Below are positions 1 to 5,939 of a stretch of DNA of 8,641 bases, in pieces. Below the pieces are notes generated by a model. The model was given only the letters and a program-made list of their open reading frames with translations, made no database searches and had not been told where the DNA came from. This DNA is from an uncultured Ruminococcus sp. GTDB taxonomy: Bacteria > Bacillota > Clostridia > Oscillospirales > Acutalibacteraceae. Each line of letters starts with the position of its first letter. Positions within the stretch are counted from its first letter, which is position 1. Made by a program: the position numbers and the translations under genes. The DNA lies in contig USJJ01000038.1 in assembly GCA_900554995.1 (NCBI GenBank), forward strand, positions 1-8,641, written 5' to 3'.

Positions 1-890
1 TTGATGCCGAGCGACTTGAAATAGTTCGCCGTCTGAGCGGAGTATTCCATCATATCCTTGAATGTAAATCTGCGCTCGTTCTTGTGCTTGTCAATATGAA
101 GCATCGCCAGCTTATCGGGGAGCTTTCTGCCGAGCCCGTCAACAATATCAAAGGCAAAATTGAACTTATCCTCGTTCTCATACGAAAGCGAAAGAATCTT
201 GCCGTTTTCATCCTCCTTAGGATGAATGAAATTGTGATAAATTCTCTTGCCCGTGCCCGTTCTCTTGGGTGACTCGTCATTGATCGTGTTCTTCGGAGTT
301 ACAACCTCGCCTGCCGGATTGAAAACAAGAGCGTAGAAGGTCGTTTCTTCCTTATCAACGGCAATCATACCATGCGGCGTTGAGCTGTCGAAATAGATTG
401 TGTCGCCGGGATGAAGAATTTCTACGTGGTTGCCTACCTGAACCCTCAGAGTACCACTGACAACGATGTCAAGCTCCTGACCGTCGTGGGTTGTGAGGGC
501 AATATCGTCGCTGCCCTCATTCGGGTCACATCTGACGAAAAGAGGTTCACAGATTTTATTTTTAAACGCTGCCGCAAGATTATAGTATTCCATTCCGTGG
601 GCGTGGTCGATTTCAAGACCCTCGCCGCTCCTTGTGACCGTATATGAAGCAAGAACCGGGCTTTTACCCTCGATAATATCGTTGACATCAACATTGAAAG
701 CGATTGCGCATCTGTATAAGAATGCGAAGGTTAGATCCTTTTCGCCGCGCTCGCAAGAGATGTACTCTTCGATCGTTGTGTCGGTCTTTTCCGCCATTTC
801 GGCAGGAGTAAATCCCACGATCTCACGCAGCTCCTTGATACGCTGAGCCATTTCGTTGATCTTGAAATTCAAGCCTGTCATTTCTTTCAT
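1..890 (-). CDS. XRE-HTH / cupin / AMP-binding acyl-CoA synthetase fusion (C-terminus outside window)
   Basis: Partial gene, 296 codons visible, open at the left window edge. Start ATG at 890, with AAAGGA about 9 nt upstream. A second in-frame ATG lies at 881. An ATG at 900 is out of frame. Residues ~14-73 form an XRE-type helix-turn-helix (QRIKELREIVGFTPAEMAEK, then CERGEKDLTFAFLYRCA, then a short DVNDIIEG end). Residues ~115-190 form a small cupin barrel (TTHDGQELDIVVSGTLRV, LHPGDTIYFDSSTPHGM), the usual effector-sensing arrangement of XRE-cupin repressors. After a ~45-residue linker, residues ~240-296 match the N-terminal start of acetyl/medium-chain acyl-CoA synthetases (FNFAFDIVDGLGRKLPDKLAM, then FTFKDMMEYS, then YFKSLGI). 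I checked the reading frame through both junctions and found no stop. The ATP/AMP motifs and catalytic Lys would be downstream and are not visible. By family the enzyme part would activate a carboxylic acid with ATP and CoA; the substrate is unknown. DNA binding by the HTH and ligand sensing by the cupin are inferred. Domain calls are strong; function of the fusion is uncertain. Confidence 0.85.
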   Translation of the reverse strand, partial: MKEMTGLNFKINEMAQRIKELREIVGFTPAEMAEKTDTTIEEYISCERGEKDLTFAFLYRCAIAFNVDVNDIIEGKSPVLASYTVTRSGEGLEIDHAHGMEYYNLAAAFKNKICEPLFVRCDPNEGSDDIALTTHDGQELDIVVSGTLRVQVGNHVEILHPGDTIYFDSSTPHGMIAVDKEETTFYALVFNPAGEVVTPKNTINDESPKRTGTGKRIYHNFIHPKEDENGKILSLSYENEDKFNFAFDIVDGLGRKLPDKLAMLHIDKHKNERRFTFKDMMEYSAQTANYFKSLGI

Positions 891-957
891 TTGTGACCAT
901 TCCTTTCGTTATTTTATAGATTTTCAGACAATAAAAGTATGTTTATATTGATTAAAA

Positions 958-982
958 CTTTGGGCTGTATAACAGGAAAAGA
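958..982. repeat. 25-bp direct repeat, copy proximal to the fusion gene
   Basis: On the plus strand this copy starts with the 16-nt core CTTTGGGCTGTATAAC and continues into an A-rich tail. It matches 1154-1178 at 23 of 25 positions. It sits about 70 nt upstream of the fusion-gene start. It could be an operator for the fused HTH domain, a regulatory duplication, or the scar of an insertion. Function is not determined. Confidence 0.6.
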
Positions 983-1153
983 AACCTAAAATCGGTTTGC
1001 GAGAAAATTGTTCACAGTGGATTTTGCAGTTTGGGAGCTGTACATAGGTACTGCATGCGCTGTTGCAATTTTTTCCGATTACATCTTGACGAGAGATTTT
1101 TTCGTTAGACAGTTCAAAAGTCTCGAAGGCTATATTCTTATATGCCGAGGGAG

Positions 1154-1178
1154 CTTTGGGCTGTATAACGGAAAAAGA
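1154..1178. repeat. 25-bp direct repeat, copy distal to the fusion gene
   Basis: This is the second copy of the core CTTTGGGCTGTATAAC plus an A-rich tail, 196 bp from the first and in the same orientation. It lies just downstream (in transcription) of the T-box terminator U-tract, so it would only be transcribed on read-through. Confidence 0.6.
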
Positions 1179-1185
1179 TACGTCA

Positions 1186-1228
1186 AGAAAAAGAAAAACC
1201 CGTCTCGAGGCTTCTTTGCCTTGAGACG
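1186..1228 (-). terminator. Intrinsic terminator of the T-box leader
   Basis: On the minus strand, 1228-1218 pairs with 1211-1201 (10 of 11 pairs, one A-C mismatch, 7-nt or shorter loop AAAGAA). A long U-rich run follows at 1198-1186. It begins about 24 nt after the conserved T-box sequence, the expected position of the terminator that competes with the antiterminator. Confidence 0.92.
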
Positions 1229-1475
1229 AGTTGTAATTATTGATTTACTACCCGCGGTACCACTCAAATTGCGTTCGCAGAACGCCACTTCAGACTCCAA
1301 CAAGTCCTATGCTTTTACGCAGCCTTACGGGAGGGGTCTACTTGATAATCTTTCTTCCCTCCGGCTCAGAAGCTACAAACCGAAAACTTACCTGTCGGCT
1401 CTCACCTGCCGCCGACTCTCTGAAAGGCTGCCCGTTTAAGGTCCTCTTCGTCATTGCCTTTGAATATTTTATTTG
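1186..1475 (-). promoter_or_regulatory. T-box riboswitch (tRNA-sensing leader)
   Basis: The leader is about 290 nt. It carries the near-invariant T-box sequence GAGTGGTACCGCGG at 1265-1252, which pairs with the CCA end of uncharged tRNA. Upstream of it are a 6-bp hairpin (GCGTTC/GAACGC, 1285-1280 with 1276-1271) in the stem III position, the AGTAGA element at 1342-1337, a second helix GGAGGG/CCCTCC (1362-1357 with 1335-1330), and the distal stem I. The distal stem I has an AGAGAG bulge at 1421-1416, helix GTCGGC/GCCGAC (1416-1411 with 1399-1394) and terminal loop GGTGAGA (1406-1400). A possible base helix pairs 1450-1445 (CGAAGA) with 1386-1381 (TTTTCG). That puts the specifier near 1393-1381; UUC (Phe) and GUU (Val) are candidate readings and I cannot choose between them. 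By family the leader lets transcription continue when the cognate tRNA is uncharged. The first gene downstream on this strand is the HTH-cupin-synthetase fusion at 890. No aminoacyl-tRNA synthetase, amino-acid biosynthesis gene or transporter lies between. Confidence 0.95.
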
Positions 1476-1480
1476 TACGA

Positions 1481-1509
1481 ATTTTAACACGACTTTGCGG
1501 TCTTGTCAA
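1481..1509 (-). promoter_or_regulatory. Sigma-A-type promoter of the T-box transcript
   Basis: TTGACA at 1509-1504 (a perfect -35) is followed by a 17-nt spacer and TAAAAT at 1486-1481. Transcription would start near 1474, just before the first conserved T-box bases. The promoter lies only about 28 nt past the stop codon of the epimerase-like gene, so the T-box unit is transcribed independently of the operon upstream. Confidence 0.88.
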
Positions 1510-1536
1510 CCCTTTAAGATAATTTTTTCAAAAAAA

Positions 1537-2316
1537 TCAGTCACCGTTGCGCTGTGCAATCTTTTTGAGATTCTCCCAGCTTATGCGTGCCGAGTCAAAA
1601 ACGTCAAGCGGAGTCGAATCCTGTTCTATAATTATATATTCGATTCCCGTGTCACGGCAGGCTCTGTAGCACTCGTCAAGGTCAAGATTTCCCGTGCCGA
1701 TCTCGGCAAAATCACGCACATAATTTCCTTCGCCATCCTTAATAATGCGATAATCCTTGAAGTGACACACGCTGATACGCTTGCCGAGCTTTCTGATATA
1801 TGATGCCGGGTCAACACCGCCGGTCTGCGCCCAATGCGTATCGAAAATGAAGCTTATCAGCTCGGGGTCAAGCTCCGTGAGCATCTGATATCCCGTTTTA
1901 CCGTTGGGATATCTCATAAATTCAAACTGATGGTTATGATAAGCAAATTTCATACCTGCCGCCCTGAGCTTCTCGACGGCAGGTGTAAGCTCCTCAACGA
2001 ACTCCTTGACGCCGTCCTCGCCACGGTACTTTTCTTCGATCCAGCCGATTCCGACATTCTTGCAGCCGAGAGCCTTATGCTCCTCGATAACCGCATCGGT
2101 ATCGTTAACGATTCTGTCGAACGAAAGGTGGGTTAAGCAAACCTCCATGCCGTGCTTTTTGCAAAGCTTCGCAACGTCATAGTTGTTGAGGTAGCCTATG
2201 CCCGATACCTGAACGGTATCAACGCCCATCTCCTCGAGCTTTGCAAGCACATTGTCAAGATCCTCAAGAGAGTCTATTACCGAGTGAAAATTATAAAGAG
2301 TAAATCCGAGCTTCAT
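1537..2316 (-). CDS. Sugar phosphate isomerase/epimerase-like TIM-barrel protein
   Basis: This is a 259-residue protein of the xylose-isomerase-like TIM-barrel superfamily (AP endonuclease 2 / IolE-like fold), cytoplasmic, with no signal peptide. Counting from the upstream ATG at 2322, residues in the expected active-site strands are YHNHQFEF (128-135), FDTHW (160-164), CHFKD (186-190) and IIEQD (231-235). Together they supply the His/Asp/Glu set that binds a divalent metal and catalyses aldose-ketose or epimer proton transfer in this family. Length is typical. I prefer ATG 2316: GGAG at 2327-2324 lies 7 nt before it but only 1 nt before ATG 2322. The ATG at 2322 overlaps the TGA of the hydrolase gene (ATGA), so the two genes are almost certainly co-transcribed and translationally coupled. 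The substrate cannot be read from sequence. The YHNH..EF variant also occurs in proteins acting on keto-sugars and 3-keto-glycosides, so an epimerase, dehydratase or lyase role is possible. No dehydrogenase partner is in view. Confidence 0.9.
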   Translation of the reverse strand: MKLGFTLYNFHSVIDSLEDLDNVLAKLEEMGVDTVQVSGIGYLNNYDVAKLCKKHGMEVCLTHLSFDRIVNDTDAVIEEHKALGCKNVGIGWIEEKYRGEDGVKEFVEELTPAVEKLRAAGMKFAYHNHQFEFMRYPNGKTGYQMLTELDPELISFIFDTHWAQTGGVDPASYIRKLGKRISVCHFKDYRIIKDGEGNYVRDFAEIGTGNLDLDECYRACRDTGIEYIIIEQDSTPLDVFDSARISWENLKKIAQRNGD

Positions 2317-2318
2317 AA

Positions 2319-3842
2319 TCATTCTCCAATCACAAATTTATTGTCGCCGTAAATAACTGTAATCTTTATCTTTTTGTCTGATTTAACTGTTATATTCGGT
2401 TTCTTGTTTGCATCGCTTCTTGCTTCGCAAATGAGGTCAGCGTATGCGTCTCTGCCGACGGGAATATGCTTTATTCCGTGGCGCTCAAGATTGTTTACAT
2501 ACCATATTATTTCATTTTTCTCGGCATGAACCTGAATTCCGAGAACATATTCAATAAGAACGGTTATCGGAATAATTCCTGCCCAACCGACGAAATCGCC
2601 CTTCGCCGGGTTGCCGGGGTTAGCCGACTCGGGGGCATAGTTTTCAAAGAATGTGCCCGTTTTGCGGTAAACCTCCATCATGTTTTCGTAGTGGTTGAGG
2701 GCGATTTCATGAGCGAGCTTTTCCCTGCCGCACTCGGAAAGACCCCTTATTACCATATAGTTTGTCGGTGCCCAAACGCCGCCGTTCCAGTATGCGCCGT
2801 CGTCCGAATAATCGGGGTGATCTGCCGAAAGAGCGGGCACACGGTGCGGACGCTTGAATTCCTTTTCATTTTCAAGATGAGCTATAAAATCGGCTTTTCT
2901 CTCCTCGGGAACACCGTCGGCGAGCAAGCCCCAGTAGCTTGCAATACTCTTGACCTTGAGCAACTCACCGTTGCCTCTGCGGTCAAAATAGTATTTATCT
3001 TCCTCCGACCACATCTTTTCGTTGATGAATCTCGTCAGGTATTCAACCTCTTTTTTCAGCTCGTCAACGCCGTCTGTTATGTCAAGCTCCCTTGCCATTT
3101 TCAGAAGCTCCTTGCAGCTTAGAAGAGCCTGGAAGTTTGCGTCGATCCAGGACATAAAGCCGTGATGGAAGGTTTCAACCTGCCAATCCTCAACTCCGGG
3201 AACGGCTTCAAGGTCGGTTCTCGGCTGATTGTCCATTCCGCAGCCCCAACCGCTCGACCAATAAGAACCGTCCTGCCAGCGATGATAATTGCGCATCCAT
3301 CTGTGATAGCAGAGAAGCGGATAATAAACATCGGCAAGGCGCTTTTTGTCGCCGTAGTTCTGATAATACTGCCACTCGCACCACGCAAGAATTTCCGGAC
3401 CTGTACTTACGGGGTCAAGGCGGTGAAATTTCGAATAACCGTTTGTTTCATGGTACTGTCGGCCGATGAATCCGTCCGGCTCCTGCTTGCAATAGAAATC
3501 ATCGAGCGTACCTTGGAATTTGAACACACTGTCGCCGTATTTGCCGAACATCAGCATGAAGCAACTGTCCCAAAGAAAGATGTCGCCGTTAAATGCGGCG
3601 TCAATGTACGGGGAAACAAAGCCGTTCTCCTCGGTCGGCTTGCCGAGATTCGAGAATGCGATTTTCCACGCCTTGTAGTAGGCTTCGATTGAATCGGCGT
3701 GACCGTCCCAGACAGGCTCGGGGAGCTTCTCCTTGTTGCTCTCAAAGTCAGGCAAATCATCCATGTTCGGCTTGCGGCCGATAAAGAAATTGTGCTTTTC
3801 AACGTCATCAAGATTCAAGAAATAATCTTTATATTCCGGCAT
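2319..3842 (-). CDS. MGH1/GH63/trehalase-like (alpha/alpha)6-barrel glycoside hydrolase
   Basis: This 507-residue protein has no signal peptide or membrane segment, so it is probably cytoplasmic. Start ATG 3842 has AAAGGA 7 nt upstream. The catalytic (alpha/alpha)6 barrel spans roughly residues 50-440: FLWDSCFM (89-96), EPDGFIGRQYHE (121-132), WGCGMDNQPR (199-208), DDGAYWNGGVWAPTNYMVIRGL (347-368, a family hallmark) and GTFFENYAPES (396-406). By analogy with GH63/GH37-type enzymes, Asp204 in GCGMDN is the likely general acid and Glu400 in FFENY the likely general base; both are present. A small beta-rich tail (about 440-507) ends in a lysine-rich strand region. Such enzymes invert alpha-glucosyl or alpha-mannosyl linkages, for example in mannosylglycerate-type glycosides, trehalose or oligosaccharides; the exact substrate is not determinable here. 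The gene follows the ABC-F stop after 32 nt and overlaps the epimerase-like gene, so it is the middle of an operon. The neighbouring alpha-mannosidase gene weakly favours a mannose-containing substrate. Confidence 0.88.
   Translation of the reverse strand: MPEYKDYFLNLDDVEKHNFFIGRKPNMDDLPDFESNKEKLPEPVWDGHADSIEAYYKAWKIAFSNLGKPTEENGFVSPYIDAAFNGDIFLWDSCFMLMFGKYGDSVFKFQGTLDDFYCKQEPDGFIGRQYHETNGYSKFHRLDPVSTGPEILAWCEWQYYQNYGDKKRLADVYYPLLCYHRWMRNYHRWQDGSYWSSGWGCGMDNQPRTDLEAVPGVEDWQVETFHHGFMSWIDANFQALLSCKELLKMARELDITDGVDELKKEVEYLTRFINEKMWSEEDKYYFDRRGNGELLKVKSIASYWGLLADGVPEERKADFIAHLENEKEFKRPHRVPALSADHPDYSDDGAYWNGGVWAPTNYMVIRGLSECGREKLAHEIALNHYENMMEVYRKTGTFFENYAPESANPGNPAKGDFVGWAGIIPITVLIEYVLGIQVHAEKNEIIWYVNNLERHGIKHIPVGRDAYADLICEARSDANKKPNITVKSDKKIKITVIYGDNKFVIGE
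2324..2327 (-). promoter_or_regulatory. Ribosome binding site that decides the epimerase start
   Basis: GGAG lies inside the last codons of the hydrolase gene, 7 nt before ATG 2316 and only 1 nt before ATG 2322. The spacing favours 2316 as the working start. Confidence 0.6.
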
Positions 3843-3874
3843 AGTATCATCCTTTTGTTTTGTTGACGACTGTT

Positions 3875-5785
3875 TTATTCCTCAACCATTCCCTGCAGTT
3901 CGTCCCAGAGGGAATATTTGTCAAGCAATTCATCGTTCTTTAAATTGAGCAGGTCTGTTAATTCGAGCAACTTTTCATAGTCGGTCTGAATTTCTTCCGT
4001 ATTCAGCTTTTCCTGAATATTCTCAATTTCTTTTTCAAGCGACGCAATGTCATTTTCTGTTCTCGTCAACTGAGTCTTAAGTTTCCGCTGCTGTGACGCC
4101 TGCTCCTTTTTCAGCTTGTAGTCGTTAACTTTTTCGGCTTTTTTCGCCGTGTCCGTATTTACTGCGGCAGGCTGACGCGCAGCTTTCTTTTCAATATAGT
4201 AATCGTAATTGCCGAGGTATTCCGTAAACCCATTCTCATTAAGCTCGAGGATTCGTGAGCTGAGCTTGTTTATAAAATATCGGTCATGGGAAACTATCAG
4301 CATCGTGCCGTCATAGTCAAGCAGGGTGTTTTCAAGCTCCTCACGGGAGAATGCATCAAGGTGGTTCGTCGGCTCGTCCAAAAGCAGAAGATTGTAACCG
4401 CCGAGCATAAGATTTAGAAGTGCGATCCTTGCTCTCTCTCCGCCGCTCAGCTCGGAAATCTTTTTGAAAACATCGTCCCCTTTGAAAAGGAACGCCGCCA
4501 ATGCACTGCGAACCTGAGTCTGCGTCATTTTCGGATAATGTGACCAAATCTCCTCAATCGCTGTTTTATTGAGATCAAGTCCTGCCTGAACCTGGTCAAA
4601 ATAGCCCTTGAAAAGATTTTCGCCGAATATGAATGTGCCCTCGTCCGGAGAATACTGACCCATCAGCGTTTTGAGAAATGTTGTCTTGCCGCAGCCGTTG
4701 TCACCGAGAATGAACACTCTTTCGCCCCTCGTTATGTGCAGCGAAGCGTTGCGGAATACTGTCTTATTGCCGAACCTTTTAGCCAGCCCGTCGGCGATAA
4801 TAACGTCGTTGCCGCTGACGCATTTCGGCTCAAAGCGAAATCGGATTCGCTCAACCTTGCTGTCGGGAACAACAAGCTGTTCTCTGATTCTCTCAATCTG
4901 TTTTAGCTTGCTCTCGGCAGTCTTGATGTTCTTCTCCCTGTTCCATTGCCTTTGCTGAGCCACAACGCCTTCGAGCCGCTGTATCTCTTTCATATCCGTT
5001 TCGTATTTATCCTCAATCGCCTTTTGCTCGGCCTTCTTTTTGACCAGGAATTCGGAATAATTTCCCCTGAAGCATCGCACCTTGCGATTTTCAAGCTCCA
5101 CGGTTTTGTCCGTTATTTTATCAAGAAAATAACGGTCATGCGATATTACAAGTATTGCGCCGTTGTAATTTTTCAGGAAGTTTTCGAGCCACTCAACCGA
5201 TTTGATGTCAAGGTGGTTAGTCGGCTCGTCAAGAAGCAGAAGATTGCTCTTTGAAAGCAGGAGCTTCGCCAGCGCAACCTTGGAACGCTGACCGCCCGAT
5301 AGCTTGTCCGTGGTCAGCTTGAAATCGTCCTCTGTGAATCCGAGACCGAGGAGCGCACTTCTTGTGCGGCTTCTGAATGTCAGACCGCCCTCGTTATTGA
5401 ATTTAGTCGTCAGCTCGTCCTGAAGCTGTAAGTCTTTCTCCATGTCGCCGAGGTTATGCTCAAGGCGGTAATTGACCTGATTTATCTCAATTTCAAGGTT
5501 CATCAGGTCGTCAAAAACGCTGATAAGCTCATCGTAAAGGGTCATTCCCTTCTTTGAACAGGTGTGCTGCTCCATATAGCCGAGCCCTGCGTCCCTACCG
5601 ATAACGACCGCACCCTCCGTCGGCTCCAGTTCGCCTCTGATGAGTTTCAATATCGTGGTTTTGCCCACACCGTTAGAGCCGATAAAGCCAACCTTTTCTT
5701 TATCGTCTATTTCAAAATTAACATTTCTGAAAAGCTCCCGTTCTCCGAACGAAAACGCAAGATTTTGAAAACTTAATACTGTCAT
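3875..5785 (-). CDS. ABC-F family ATPase, ribosome-associated (YdiF/Uup-like)
   Basis: This 636-residue soluble protein has two ATP-binding cassettes and no transmembrane domain, which defines the ABC-F class. Cassette 1 has Walker A GSNGVGKTT (36-44), signature LSGGQ (162-166), Walker B LLLLDEPTNHLD (182-193) with catalytic Glu187, and switch His in SHDR (215-218). Cassette 2 has GDNGCGKTT (361-369), LSGGE (446-450), LLLLDEPTNHLD (466-477) with Glu471, and SHDR (499-502). Between them, residues ~245-320 form the charged helical P-site tRNA-interaction linker (QRQWNREKNIKTAESKLKQI). A C-terminal coiled coil covers ~550-636. Length and layout match YdiF-type housekeeping ABC-F proteins that act on stalled or initiating ribosomes. 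It does not look like a short target-protection resistance factor, and no attenuator leader precedes it, but resistance cannot be excluded. Start ATG 5785 has GGAG 6 nt upstream. It is the first gene of a probable operon with the hydrolase and epimerase genes. Confidence 0.95.
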   Translation of the reverse strand: MTVLSFQNLAFSFGERELFRNVNFEIDDKEKVGFIGSNGVGKTTILKLIRGELEPTEGAVVIGRDAGLGYMEQHTCSKKGMTLYDELISVFDDLMNLEIEINQVNYRLEHNLGDMEKDLQLQDELTTKFNNEGGLTFRSRTRSALLGLGFTEDDFKLTTDKLSGGQRSKVALAKLLLSKSNLLLLDEPTNHLDIKSVEWLENFLKNYNGAILVISHDRYFLDKITDKTVELENRKVRCFRGNYSEFLVKKKAEQKAIEDKYETDMKEIQRLEGVVAQQRQWNREKNIKTAESKLKQIERIREQLVVPDSKVERIRFRFEPKCVSGNDVIIADGLAKRFGNKTVFRNASLHITRGERVFILGDNGCGKTTFLKTLMGQYSPDEGTFIFGENLFKGYFDQVQAGLDLNKTAIEEIWSHYPKMTQTQVRSALAAFLFKGDDVFKKISELSGGERARIALLNLMLGGYNLLLLDEPTNHLDAFSREELENTLLDYDGTMLIVSHDRYFINKLSSRILELNENGFTEYLGNYDYYIEKKAARQPAAVNTDTAKKAEKVNDYKLKKEQASQQRKLKTQLTRTENDIASLEKEIENIQEKLNTEEIQTDYEKLLELTDLLNLKNDELLDKYSLWDELQGMVEE

Positions 5786-5811
5786 AATTCTCTCCGAAAT
5801 TTGATAATGAC

Positions 5812-5840
5812 ATTTTACAACATCAAAGAAAATAAAACAA
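5812..5840 (-). promoter_or_regulatory. Promoter of the ABC-F / hydrolase / epimerase operon
   Basis: TTGTTT (5840-5835), a 17-nt spacer and TAAAAT (5817-5812) form a reasonable sigma-A promoter. Transcription would start near 5805, giving a leader of only about 20 nt. That leaves no room for the upstream attenuator often seen before antibiotic-inducible ABC-F genes. Confidence 0.7.
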
Positions 5841-5899
5841 GAGTTTAGAAGAAAAAAGCGAGTAACGGTATTTCATTTCTTGTCAAAAGCACCACACAC

Positions 5900-5930
5900 A
5901 AAACGACAGTCCAAGTCGGACTGTCGTTTT
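5900..5930 (-). terminator. Strong intrinsic terminator after the alpha-mannosidase gene
   Basis: A perfect 13-bp inverted repeat (5900-5912 with 5918-5930, arm AAAACGACAGTCC) with a 5-nt loop starts 9 nt after the mannosidase stop codon. The arms end in A4/T4 and further T-rich sequence lies on the plus-strand side, so it can work in both directions. It separates the mannosidase transcript from the ABC-F operon. Confidence 0.92.
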
Positions 5931-5939
5931 GCTTTTATT

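Larger units (their letters stand above)
891..1185 (-). other. ~300-nt leader/intergenic stretch without a convincing gene
   Basis: The stretch lies between the T-box terminator and the fusion gene. On the minus strand ATGs are followed by early stops (longest short frames about 14-19 codons) and lack good ribosome binding sites, so I call no gene. It holds two copies of a 25-nt direct repeat, annotated separately, and a weaker third resemblance near 1030-1048. A TATAAAAT box (911-918 on the complement) just before the fusion gene has no good -35 partner, so a local promoter is possible but weak. Confidence 0.5.

Noticed and set aside
898..900. ATG just upstream of the fusion-gene start
   Set aside because: It is 10 nt from the chosen ATG, so out of frame with the HTH sequence, and it sits inside the ribosome-binding-site spacing.
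1021..1080. Short peptide frames (about 14-19 codons) and a TGCAGT/ACTGCA hairpin between the T-box and the fusion gene
   Set aside because: The short frames have no ribosome binding site at usable spacing. The hairpin has a long loop and few pairs, which is expected by chance.
1154..1200. TTGACG (minus strand, after the T-box terminator) with TATACA as a second promoter
   Set aside because: The spacer is only 13 nt, too short for a sigma-A promoter.
1510..1536. A/T-only hairpin (T7-G-A6) after the epimerase stop as a terminator
   Set aside because: It has no GC pairs in the stem, so it would be too weak for an intrinsic terminator; where the operon transcript ends remains open.
1008..1803. 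Plus-strand open frames across the T-box and into the epimerase gene
   Set aside because: They lie antisense to a structured leader and a well-supported enzyme gene, have no recognisable domains and no good ribosome binding sites.
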